In this document: positions 1 through 8,700 of the stretch, piece after piece
Layout: each line of letters begins with the position of its first letter
Position numbering within the stretch: the stretch's first letter is position 1
Assembly (NCBI GenBank): GCA_038225955.1
Contig: JBBRQV010000065.1
Location: 1-16,623 of the forward strand
Origin: JAFDZO01 sp038225955
GTDB lineage: Bacteria > Bacteroidota > Ignavibacteria > Tepidaquicellales > Tepidaquicellaceae
Direction of reading: 5' to 3'
Length of the DNA stretch: 16,623 nucleotides
Notes under the pieces: generated by a model
Told to the model about the DNA's origin: nothing
Databases searched by the model: none
The model's input: only the letters and a program-made list of their open reading frames with translations
Position numbers and translations under genes: made by a program

Positions 1-1659
1 ATAAATATAGCAATTATACTCCTATTTATACTGACTTTATCTTCGTGCTCTAAAAAGCCCGATACTGTTTATGTGAACGGAAAAATTTATACAATGGATA
101 ACAATAATACCATTGTTGAAGCTGTAGCAGTTAAAGACGGCAAGATACTTGAAACTGGTACAACTAAAGCAATTACGGATAAATACGGCAGTGAGAATAC
201 AATCGATTTGAAGGGAGCAATTGTAATTCCGGGAATGACTGATGCAAATGGGTCACTCGTAGATTTCTCTGAGAATCTTAACTATGTAAATCTTTATTAT
301 GTACGAAGCCTAAGCGAATTAAAAAAGACTTTGTCTGAGCGTGAAAAAACTCTCAAGCCAGGCGAAATTCTAGGAGGTATTGGTTTATTTGAAGCGCTGC
401 TCCCGGAAGTGGATGTCGACAGATTAAATAAATATTTTTTAGATTCCATTTCAACTAAAAACGGAATATACATCGTTAACTTTGACGGCTCGGTAGCTTT
501 TGTTAATTCTAAACTTTTATCTACAATAGGAGTGGATGCCAAATCTGAGGCAAGCGGAGAAGGAGAAATAGTTAAAAATGATAAAGGTGAACCTCTTGGA
601 ATATTTGTTGACGATGCTACAGATATAGTAAAAGAAAAGCTGCCGGAAATTTCTCATGAAGAGAGATTAATTCAGGTTGAAAAAGGATGTAATGAACTTC
701 TTAAGTATGGTATTACAGAAGTGCATGACAGAAGTATTGGCGAGGGCGGTGTTGACGTTTTTAAAGAGCTGATTGATAAAGGAAGTTTTCCTATAAGAAT
801 GTACGGAGTACTGACAGGCAACGATAAACTTTTTGAAGATTATTTAAAAAAAGGAATTGAATTAAATTATAAAGATAAGCTGACGGTACGCTCAGTCTGC
901 CTGGATTATGACGGTGCATTTGACATTCAGGATGCTGCAATGAGAGACGATTATAAAGATGAACCAAAGAGGAAAATTCCTTATAGCGATGAGTTTGAAA
1001 TTGAAAAAGTATTTAAGCAGGCGATAGATAAAAATTTCCAGTTTTCTGTAAAGACTGTAGGCGATAGAGCTGTTACCGGTGCATTAAATATGATTGAAAA
1101 AGTTATAAAAGAAAAAAATCCTAAAGACCATCGTACGATTTTAAGTTCAGTCGAATTTACTGAGCCATCCGATATTAATAGGTTAAAAGATTTAAAAGTA
1201 CTCGCGAGTATTAATCCTGAAAAAACTGTTTTAGATTTACCCGTTATTCCTCAGATAATCAATCCTGATGTCAGCAAAAAATCGGGTCTGTGGAACTCAA
1301 TTATCAAATCATCAGGAAGTATATTAACAGGCTCTGAGTTTCCGTACAATCAAATTAATCCGTTTATTCAAATGTACTATCTGACAATGCGTCAGATATT
1401 AGATACAAATATGACTTTGCCGGGAGCTGAGCAGAAAATTAGTATATTGGAAGCGCTGAAATCTTATACTACTTATCCCGCTTACGCATCGTTTGAAGAG
1501 AGTATTAAGGGCAGCATTGAGAAAGATAAGTTTTGTGATATGGTTATAATCTCCAATGATATTTTTACATCTGACCCTAAAAAGCTTTTAGAAACAAAAG
1601 TTTTAATGACAATTATTAATGGTAAAGTTGTTTACGATTCGAAAAATTCAGTAAGGTAA
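1..1659 (+). CDS. Exported lipoprotein, YtcJ-like amidohydrolase fold, metal ligands lost (5' partial)
   Basis: The reading frame is open from base 1, so the start codon lies left of the window; a GTG at 73 could be taken as the start but is not it. Bases 1-48 encode a hydrophobic stretch ending L-S-S-C (Cys at 46-48), a lipobox with Ser at +2, so this is probably an outer-membrane lipoprotein. The mature part follows the YtcJ/amidohydrolase-3 plan: VNGKIYTMD strand, 'IPGMTDANGS' (224-255), 'VNFDGSVAFVNS', 'GEPLGIF', 'YGITEVHD', 'VKTVGDRAV', 'VEFTE', 'TGSEFP', and a C-terminal 'INGKVVYD'. In active relatives these landmarks hold the metal and substrate histidines. Here the HxH pair is Asn/Ser (247-255), the later His positions are Lys (1051-1053) and Phe (1156-1158), and the Asp of S-D-x-P is Glu (1336-1338). 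The fold assignment is good; hydrolase activity is doubtful. The substrate is unknown. First gene of an apparent five-gene operon, 2 bp before prmC. Confidence 0.85.
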   Translation: MNIAIILLFILTLSSCSKKPDTVYVNGKIYTMDNNNTIVEAVAVKDGKILETGTTKAITDKYGSENTIDLKGAIVIPGMTDANGSLVDFSENLNYVNLYYVRSLSELKKTLSEREKTLKPGEILGGIGLFEALLPEVDVDRLNKYFLDSISTKNGIYIVNFDGSVAFVNSKLLSTIGVDAKSEASGEGEIVKNDKGEPLGIFVDDATDIVKEKLPEISHEERLIQVEKGCNELLKYGITEVHDRSIGEGGVDVFKELIDKGSFPIRMYGVLTGNDKLFEDYLKKGIELNYKDKLTVRSVCLDYDGAFDIQDAAMRDDYKDEPKRKIPYSDEFEIEKVFKQAIDKNFQFSVKTVGDRAVTGALNMIEKVIKEKNPKDHRTILSSVEFTEPSDINRLKDLKVLASINPEKTVLDLPVIPQIINPDVSKKSGLWNSIIKSSGSILTGSEFPYNQINPFIQMYYLTMRQILDTNMTLPGAEQKISILEALKSYTTYPAYASFEESIKGSIEKDKFCDMVIISNDIFTSDPKKLLETKVLMTIINGKVVYDSKNSVR

Positions 1660-1661
1660 TA

Positions 1662-2555
1662 ATGGAAAAAATTACTAACCCAACGGTATTAGACATAATA
1701 AAATCTTCTACTGAATTGCTTGTAAGTAAGAACATTGCAAGTGCCAGATTGAATGTTGAATTATTATTGTGCGAAGTTCTGGATTGCGATAGGGTAAAAC
1801 TATATCTTGATTTTGAGAAGCCTTTAACTAAAAATGAGCTAGACCTTTATAGAGAGTGGTTCAAGCGAAGGATGAACCACGAGCCCCTGCAGTATATTAC
1901 AGGACATGCATATTTTTACGGATATAGATTTAAAGTTGATGAGAATGTTTTAATCCCAAGGCAGGAAACAGAGATACTTGTTGAAAAAGTTCTAGAGGAT
2001 ATTTTAAAGAATGTTAAAAATAACCCAAAGGATATTTTAAATATTCTTGAAATAGGAACAGGTTCGGGCTGCATAACAATTGCATTAGCAAAGAAACTTG
2101 ATGAGCAAAACCAAAATTATAATATTGTTGCGATTGATGTTTCAAAAGAAGCGCTTGAAATTTCAAAATATAATTTAGAGAAATTAGAAGGAGATACAAG
2201 TAAAATTTCATTTGTAGAAAAAGATATTTTTGATATAGATAAATTCAATAAGGATATAGATTATATTGTTTCGAATCCGCCGTATATACCGTTCAATGAG
2301 TTTGAAGCTTTGGATGAAGAAGTAAATAAATATGAACCTACAATTTCTTTAACTGATTATAAAGACGGCTTAAGCTTTTATAGGAAAATCATAGAGCTTT
2401 ATTCCAGTACGATAATAACCGGCAGATTATTTTTTGAAATTGCTTATAATCAGAAAGAAAATCTTGAGAAATTATCGAATGAATTTAAAGGACTGAAATT
2501 GTCGTTCTATAAAGATTACAGTGATAATTTCAGAGTGTTAGAGGTCAGTAAATGA
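1662..2555 (+). CDS. prmC: Peptide chain release factor N5-glutamine methyltransferase PrmC (HemK)
   Basis: Transfers a methyl group from S-adenosylmethionine to the Gln of the GGQ motif of release factors RF1/RF2, in the cytoplasm, which speeds translation termination. The 297-residue length is normal. The N-terminal helical domain that contacts the release factor ends near 'HEPLQYITG' (73-81) and 'VLIPRQETE' (96-104; most relatives have PRPETE). The Rossmann methyltransferase domain shows the SAM loop 'LEIGTGSGCITIAL' (129-142), an acidic residue ending the next strand ('VAIDVS', D159), and the catalytic N-P-P-Y at 205-208. The start is ATG, 2 bp after the previous stop, with AAGG just upstream. 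The last four bases overlap the start of dtd (ATGA), so the two are almost certainly translationally coupled. Confidence 0.95.
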   Translation: MEKITNPTVLDIIKSSTELLVSKNIASARLNVELLLCEVLDCDRVKLYLDFEKPLTKNELDLYREWFKRRMNHEPLQYITGHAYFYGYRFKVDENVLIPRQETEILVEKVLEDILKNVKNNPKDILNILEIGTGSGCITIALAKKLDEQNQNYNIVAIDVSKEALEISKYNLEKLEGDTSKISFVEKDIFDIDKFNKDIDYIVSNPPYIPFNEFEALDEEVNKYEPTISLTDYKDGLSFYRKIIELYSSTIITGRLFFEIAYNQKENLEKLSNEFKGLKLSFYKDYSDNFRVLEVSK

Positions 2556-2998
2556 TTGCAGTGATACAAAGAGTTTTATCCTCTTCAGTTACTATTGATA
2601 ATAAACTGCATAGTGAAACAGCTAAAGGGCTTTTAGTATTACTGGGAGTGAAAAGCGGTGATACAGAAGAACATGTAAAATACCTTTCAAAAAAAATTAT
2701 TGACTTGAGGATATTTTCAGATGAACATGGGAAAATGAATTTGAGTGTGAAAGATATTGAGGCAGAAATAATGCTGATATCTCAATTCACTTTATGCGCT
2801 GATAATGGGAAGAGCGGAAACAGGCCAAGCTTTATTCTAGCTGAGAAACCTGAAAGAGCAGCAAAGTTATATGAATTAATGATAACTGAAATGGAAAATT
2901 TGCATGGAAACAATAAAATAAAAAGTGGAGTTTTTGGTGCGGATATGAAAGTCGGATTGGTAAATGATGGTCCTGTTACAATTATTTTAGAGAGATAA
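2552..2998 (+). CDS. dtd: D-aminoacyl-tRNA deacylase
   Basis: Hydrolyses D-amino acids (and glycine mischarged on tRNA-Ala) from tRNA in the cytoplasm, protecting protein synthesis from wrong-handed residues. At 148 residues it is the usual DTD1 length and complete. It starts with the family's 'MIAVIQRV', has 'SQFTL' (77-81), whose residues line the active site, 'NRPSF' (90-94), and the C-terminal 'NDGPVTI' (138-144), which contains the Gly-cisPro motif that rejects L-amino acids. It overlaps prmC by 4 bp and has AGAGG 7 bases before the ATG. Pairing with prmC puts two translation-fidelity enzymes on one transcript. Confidence 0.95.
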   Translation: MIAVIQRVLSSSVTIDNKLHSETAKGLLVLLGVKSGDTEEHVKYLSKKIIDLRIFSDEHGKMNLSVKDIEAEIMLISQFTLCADNGKSGNRPSFILAEKPERAAKLYELMITEMENLHGNNKIKSGVFGADMKVGLVNDGPVTIILER

Positions 2999-3005
2999 CT
3001 GTGCG

Positions 3006-3908
3006 ATGAATTTTAAAAACGAAAAAATATATTTATTAGGTGCGGGAAAAGTCGGCTCTTCATTTGTATATGAATTTCTGAAAAAAAAGTATTCGCTGAA
3101 ATTTGTTTCTGAACGAAATTTAAGAAAACAAAAAAGTCTAACAACAGATTTAGAGAAGAAAAAAATACTTCATTCTGAAAAAATCGAAAGTGCTTTTGTA
3201 ATGGATGCTGATGTAATTTTTATCATGACTCAGGATGCATATATTTCACCTGCTATTGAAGATATAAAAAAAATGAAGTTAGATTTAAGAAATAAATTGT
3301 TCATTCATATTTCGGGTTCGTTATCAACAGAAGTTTTTAAACCTCTGAAGATTGCAAAAAGTAATTGCGCATCATTTCATCCGATACAAACTTTCAGCGA
3401 GGTTACTAATAATAATTCTTTAGTTGAAAATATTTATTTCGGAATTGAAGGCGGAAAGAATGCAGTCGAATTTGTAAAAAAAATTGCAGCTGATTTTCGG
3501 TCTAACTATATTATGGTGAATCCGAAGAAAAAATATTTGTATCACGTTGCATCAGTTATTACTTCCAATTATTTAATTGGTTTAATTCATGCAGCATCAA
3601 AGATTATAAAGGAAATTGGGGCAGATGATAAGAAGACATATAAGATATTTGAACCGATTATAAAAAACACTTTGGAAAATATTGAAAGACAGGGAACTGT
3701 AAAATCGTTAACAGGACCTATAGATAGAAATGATGTAACTATAATAGAGAAGCATATAAAAGAGCTTAAAAAAGTGGATACCACGCTTACATCTTTATAC
3801 CTAAATTTTGGTATAATTGCCGCAGAACTTGCGGAGAAAAAACGTAGTATAAGTAAGAAAGAGAAAATTAAATTAGAAAATCTGATGAAGAAATATCTAC
3901 GTGCTTAA
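3006..3908 (+). CDS. Rossmann-like and DUF2520 domain protein, putative NAD(P)-dependent reductase
   Basis: Two-domain cytoplasmic protein of 300 residues. The N-terminal domain opens with the dinucleotide loop 'LGAGKVGSSF' (11-20, GxGxxG), followed by strands and 'DADVIFIMTQD' (67-77), the pattern of the ProC/PanE/F420-NADP reductase superfamily. The family signature 'SFHPIQTF' (123-130) marks the domain junction. The all-helical C-terminal DUF2520 domain contains 'LTGPIDRNDV' (235-244), the most conserved stretch of the family, and a Lys-rich tail. No substrate is known for DUF2520 proteins as far as I am aware, and nothing here identifies one. It starts 7 bp after dtd with AGAGAG upstream, and precedes the outer-membrane gene by 13 bp, so it appears to be in the same operon. 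Domain assignment is firm; function is not. Confidence 0.85.
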   Translation: MNFKNEKIYLLGAGKVGSSFVYEFLKKKYSLKFVSERNLRKQKSLTTDLEKKKILHSEKIESAFVMDADVIFIMTQDAYISPAIEDIKKMKLDLRNKLFIHISGSLSTEVFKPLKIAKSNCASFHPIQTFSEVTNNNSLVENIYFGIEGGKNAVEFVKKIAADFRSNYIMVNPKKKYLYHVASVITSNYLIGLIHAASKIIKEIGADDKKTYKIFEPIIKNTLENIERQGTVKSLTGPIDRNDVTIIEKHIKELKKVDTTLTSLYLNFGIIAAELAEKKRSISKKEKIKLENLMKKYLRA

Positions 3909-3921
3909 CTAAATAAAACAA

Positions 3922-4536
3922 ATGAAATTGAAATCACTTTTCGTTGCTATAATTTTTATCTGCCCTATATTATCTTTTGCGCAGGATACATTGACCTCGC
4001 CTGTTATTAAAAAGGGCTCATCTAATCCGGGGGGTATTTTCATTGCTCCTAGTTTATCAGCCGTGTATCCGTCAGGCGATTTTGCTTCAACAGCTAAAAT
4101 AGCAGCTCAGTTCGGTATAAGACTGGAGTATTCTTCAAAGAAAATTTATCCATTTGTTATTAGCGCTTTGTTTGAATCAGCTAATCACCATGGCAAAGAT
4201 GATTTTCTTACTGCTTATGTTTTGAATTCTTATAATACAAAAATTATAGCTATCGGCGGCGCAGTGGATATTATTTTATCTAAATATCTTAAGACTAACT
4301 TTACAATTCCTTTTGCAACATTTGAAGTGAAGTATATTTCAGCAAAAACTTCAGTTGATCCCGTAACTACTATTGTTCCGGGTACTGCATTAAGCCAAAG
4401 TCAGATTTCGTATGGTGGAGGGTTAGGATTTACTTTATATATTTTTGATATTTATGGAAAATATTCTTATTCGAAATCTTATTCAACTTTTAGTGTTAAT
4501 ACCAGATTTCATTTTCCGATATTCAAGTTTAATTAG
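3922..4536 (+). CDS. Small outer-membrane beta-barrel protein
   Basis: A 204-residue exported protein. Residues 1-20 form a signal peptide (Lys-rich start, hydrophobic core, 'SFAQ' cleavage site at about 18-21). The mature part alternates hydrophobic and polar residues in repeated strands such as 'GIRLEYSSKKIYPFVISALF' and 'GGGLGFTLYIFDIYGKYSYS', with Gly/aromatic girdles, and ends 'FPIFKFN', a penultimate-aromatic ending typical of barrels handled by the BAM machinery. I count roughly eight candidate strands, similar to the OmpW/OmpX-sized or OMP_b-brl families, but no family-specific motif is visible. It is the last gene of the plus-strand run. Its TAG stop overlaps the stop codon of the converging glycosyltransferase. 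No Shine-Dalgarno sequence is seen before the ATG. Function unknown. Confidence 0.75.
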   Translation: MKLKSLFVAIIFICPILSFAQDTLTSPVIKKGSSNPGGIFIAPSLSAVYPSGDFASTAKIAAQFGIRLEYSSKKIYPFVISALFESANHHGKDDFLTAYVLNSYNTKIIAIGGAVDIILSKYLKTNFTIPFATFEVKYISAKTSVDPVTTIVPGTALSQSQISYGGGLGFTLYIFDIYGKYSYSKSYSTFSVNTRFHFPIFKFN

Positions 4537-5633
4537 AACTTTCTGTCCTTCCAATGAATTTTAGTGCCGAATAGGAATGTCCACGGAAGAGTTAATCCAT
4601 AGAAAGCGAAGAATAATTGGAATTGCAAGAAATAATTGTAAAGTGAATTCAGATTGTAAACACGAATGGGTTTCGAAATCAGCATTATCTCGGAAATCAT
4701 CTTTACAAAAATAAATAAAAAATAAATCTTCCAACTAAGGAAAATCCATCCGGATATAAGAATTAAATTAACGGGATATAATTCAAGCCCGAGTAAAAGT
4801 CCAAGCAGATTTATTTTAAGACCACCCTTGAACCATCTTCTTTTCTGTTTAAATAATTCGTTTAAATCTTTGCATGCCTGGGTTTCCACTAATGATTCTC
4901 TATTAATAGGATATTTGATCTTATAACCCTTTGAATGAATTTCCTGCATCAGTGCAAGGTCTTCTGTAACTGAAAATTTTATGTTACCGTATCCGCCGAG
5001 TTCTTCATAGACACTTTTCCTAAAAGATAAATTATTCCCAATGCAGCTTAGAGTCATATTTATGCCTGAACTTGCTGAGGCAAGTGTCTGAAGATACACC
5101 CAGTCAATTGCTTGAACCTTATGAAAAAGAGATTTTGATGAATTTATAAATGTTACTCCGCAAACCATAGCAGTATCTTTATCGTAATATTTTACAATTT
5201 CCTGAACCCAATCCTTACTAACTTTGCAATCTGCATCTGTGCCTATAATTATTTCGCCGTTAGACTGCTTTATTGCTGTATCAAGAGCATTTGCTTTTCC
5301 TTTGAGATTAGTAGAGCTTTCAGAGCGTGAATCGATTACTTTAAAATAACTAAGGCCTTCTGTTCCTCTCAGCATTATTTCTTTAGTCTTGTCAGTCGAC
5401 TTATCATTGACAAGAAAAATTTCAAGATTCTCTTTATTGTAAGTAACTTTTTTTAGCGATGAAATACATTCGGCGATAATTTTTTCTTCATTCTTAGCAG
5501 CGACTATAATAGTTACTTTGTTATTAAGAGATGTGTTAACTATTGGCAGAGAAATGGATTTTTGTAATCCACATCTTAATAAGAAATGTGTCAGGAAGTA
5601 CGCAGCTATTAAAATAATTGTAAAAATTACCAT
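4533..5633 (-). CDS. Membrane glycosyltransferase family 2, QxxRW type
   Basis: Predicted inner-membrane transferase that moves a sugar from a nucleotide-sugar donor to a polysaccharide or lipid acceptor. The 366 residues are laid out as one N-terminal membrane helix (about 1-20), a cytoplasmic GT-A domain (about 36-270) and two or three C-terminal membrane segments (about 275-320 and 333-357). GT2 landmarks are present: 'VAAKNEE' (44-50), 'LVNDKSTD' (74-81), the metal-binding 'TDADC' (132-136), the catalytic-base 'TED' (223-225), and 'QKRRW' (263-267), the QxxRW acceptor/processivity motif of cellulose- and hyaluronan-synthase-like enzymes. The substrate cannot be read from sequence. The ATG lacks a Shine-Dalgarno sequence. 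It lies 62 bp beyond a strong terminator of the preceding gene, so it probably has its own promoter, which I could not place. Confidence 0.85.
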   Translation of the reverse strand: MVIFTIILIAAYFLTHFLLRCGLQKSISLPIVNTSLNNKVTIIVAAKNEEKIIAECISSLKKVTYNKENLEIFLVNDKSTDKTKEIMLRGTEGLSYFKVIDSRSESSTNLKGKANALDTAIKQSNGEIIIGTDADCKVSKDWVQEIVKYYDKDTAMVCGVTFINSSKSLFHKVQAIDWVYLQTLASASSGINMTLSCIGNNLSFRKSVYEELGGYGNIKFSVTEDLALMQEIHSKGYKIKYPINRESLVETQACKDLNELFKQKRRWFKGGLKINLLGLLLGLELYPVNLILISGWIFLSWKIYFLFIFVKMISEIMLISKPIRVYNLNSLYNYFLQFQLFFAFYGLTLPWTFLFGTKIHWKDRKF

Positions 5634-5695
5634 GCAAGGAAATATAGTGAAGATATGAGTATGAAGATTAAATAGAAATAAATTTTAAACTGCAT

Positions 5696-5725
5696 AAAAA
5701 AAGCGGAGTTGTACCGTTCCGCTTT
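5696..5725 (-). terminator. Rho-independent terminator of the M6-like gene
   Basis: On the minus strand, AAAGCGGA (5725-5718) pairs perfectly with TCCGCTTT (5707-5700) around a 10-base loop and continues into four more T (5699-5696). It begins 24 bases after the M6-like stop codon at 5750. This is the most canonical terminator in the window. Confidence 0.88.
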
Positions 5726-5749
5726 CTTAAAATAAAATATTTTTTTAAA

Positions 5750-8700
5750 TTACTTTACGACTGCAATCTTAATTATTTTTGTTTCAGTTGTGCCGTCAAC
5801 AGTTGCTTCAATCACACCATAATAAACACCGCTTTGAACAGTAGATACATCCCATACAACTTCATTATCTGCATTGGAAACATTCTTTGAAGGAAGTGCC
5901 GTAACAAGCTCGCCTGATAAATCTAATATTTTAATGCTTACCACGCCGGCAGTTCCGTTTATATAATATCTGATAAAAGTTTTACTGTCATAAACAGGAT
6001 TTGGCCAGTTATAAACTTTATCCTTAGGTAATTTTTCTGTGTAACTTGGAGCAACATAATTTGATTGAGTACTATAGTTAGAGTGGAATCTATCTTTTAA
6101 ATAATTTTTCCAAAGAATTTTGCTCTCATTATAAACAGTAGTTGTTTTAAAAGCGTAAAGATATCCGTCTCTACCGTAAGCTAAAATTCCAAGTGTATCA
6201 TTCAAGTTTGCAAGGGCAGGAGTAGAATTTGAGTTTATCCCTGCTTTCACCGGAAATCCACTAACTAATTTACCATTAGTACCATAGGCAAATAAATCAC
6301 CTGACTCAGAGGTAAACAGTAAATCGAAAACGCCGTCGTTATTAATATCAGCAACTGAAACTCCCGACGTTATCTTCTGATTAAAATTAACAGGGAAATT
6401 TTCAAGAATAGTCCCGCCTGAATTTATCGCATAAATTTTATTATCTGCGTTAAATATAATTTCCTGCCTGCCGTCATTATTAATATCCGCAAGGACAGGT
6501 GAGGATATTACATTTGTAATTGCGTAATTCAATGCCAGCTTAGTTCCGTTTATGTAAAATTCGTTGCTATTATTTACAGTTAAGATATCAGTTGAGCCTA
6601 TTGAAAGCAAACTGCCTGAGGCAATAAATTTATTGTTTGAGTTTATATATGTGAAAGTATCAAATGGAGCTTTTGCAAATTCGATAATTGGAGAGTTAAG
6701 TGAATCTATTCTTCGCGGGACTAAATCGTAATCATATGCATATACAGCTCCATCATCTTTCGCTAAATAAAAATATTGACTAAATCCTTTTAGTAAAACC
6801 GGTGAGTTTGTTTTACCCGATGTCCAAACTTTTTGATTTGTTGATAAAGCATTAGAGTAAATAGAAACTATTTGTTCCCCTGCACCAGAAACAAATTGGT
6901 TTGTGGAATTTTGGAAGCCAGTCAAAATATATTTTGCGCTCCCTGATAATATTAAACCTGAAGGATTGTTGTTAACTGATAAACCATTGTATTTAAAACC
7001 ATACGCGTTATTACTAGTGTTCACAAAAATATCATTGCGTGTTGTATCTGAAAATTTTAATCCTATAGGCTGCGCATTTCCGCTTGTATCAATTCCTACA
7101 AACTTTGGAAAGCCCGCAAGAGGTTTAATAAAATCATTTCCAATTGTAATTTTGAACGTCATCAAAGTATCCTGAGCAGAAAAATCTGTTATATTAATAC
7201 CGTTATTTGCTAAAGAATAACTTAATGAATTCGGAATAGATGTCGGCGTAAAAGCATTTTTATAAATAGTTGAAGGAACGTAGTGATAACCATTAAACCA
7301 GTAATCTACAATAGTTCCGTCACCTGTAACCGAGCCAAATGGGGAATTGAACGTTACGCCAATCTCCTGCGCACCTTTTGCTTCAACGAGGTCAACGCCT
7401 TTGTGGTCTATGTTATTATTAATTGTGTTCGCAGCTAAGTTTGCATTGATAACATTTTCATCAATGTGCCATATAAGCACCCCGCCTCGGTATTTTATTG
7501 TGTCGTTTATAAGTCCGGGTAAGCTCCAGTCCAAATCTTCTACATCAGTTATATTTCCACCAACTTGTGAAGTATTAAAATAGATAAAATTATCTACATC
7601 TTTTGGATAAGTAGTAACATCATTGAAAGCTCTATTGCGGGTAAATAATTTTTGTCCGTTATTAAGATAGTCACGATTTCTATTCTCAATTAAAAAATAT
7701 TCCTTACTGTTTATTAATACTTTGTACATAGTTGAATCGGTATTGCTTGTATTACCTGATGAAGTTTTAATCTTTAGATTAGCGCTTCCGGAAGAAATTG
7801 TAATCGGGTTTACCCATCCCATATAAACCTTTTCCCATGCAGATGGTTCAGGCGGGAAGAGTCCGTTAAAACTAAAAATTGATTGCCCATCCATTAAGCC
7901 AAATCTGCCGATTGCAGTCTTGCCTGTGTTTGTATTAAATAAATCGGGAAGCCCTAAATAGCTTCCTAAACTTGCTGTGAGTATTCCATTCATACCAAGC
8001 TCGAGAGTAAAATTTCCTGATGAAAGGTTTAACTCTCTTACTTCCGTAGAAGGAATGATTAAAGAATTTTTAATATTAAAACCGTCGGCTGTCTGAAAGC
8101 CGTTGTATGAACTTCCGTAAAACTCCTGTAAATTTTTTAATCCTAGATAAACTGAAGGTAAATCAAATGGTGTGGGGTCGAATCCGAATATTGATGTTAA
8201 ATCTATATCTCTGCCTACTCCTGCGTGAAAAATAACAAATGCAGTTTTCGCCGGGTCGTATTGTGAAAAATTTATAAAGCTATCTGCTCTTGCCCATGCA
8301 TCTGTGAACAAATTACCAAGCTTGGAAAAATTTTCATTCCTTTGCGGTGAGTAATCCTGCATTTTATTCGGAAGATGAACAACATTCCCGAATAACTGAT
8401 ATGTGATTATCAGTTTCCCATCTGAAACTTTATTGAAATAATTTTTCAGAAACTGAAGATGGTCTGCAAAGTATGTGCTGTCGTAAGGAGGGGAGTCAAT
8501 TACCGTATCTCTTCCTGTTGAAGGATTAAGATATTTATTGGATAAATCAAATTTACCGTCTCCTGTTGATTGCGAAACATTATCAAGCTGGAAATCTGCC
8601 AAGATTGCAACAACTTTTAATGTATCGGGAAATGCGCTGAATGATTTTGGTGATAAACTTTTATTTTCAGCTCCGAATTTTAAGGGGTGCGATAACTTAT

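Noticed and set aside
3922..4536. Calling the small barrel protein PorT or another T9SS component
   Set aside because: Size and barrel character are compatible, but I see no PorT-specific motif and it is on the opposite strand in a different operon.
5634..5695. TATATTTC before the glycosyltransferase as a -7 promoter element
   Set aside because: It mismatches the last base of TAnnTTTG and lies only a few bases before the ATG, with no convincing upstream element.
7961..7975. Loss of HExxH as a frameshift or sequencing error
   Set aside because: The frame is continuous with family motifs on both sides, and three separate codons differ from His/Glu/His by multiple bases, which a single indel or read error cannot explain.
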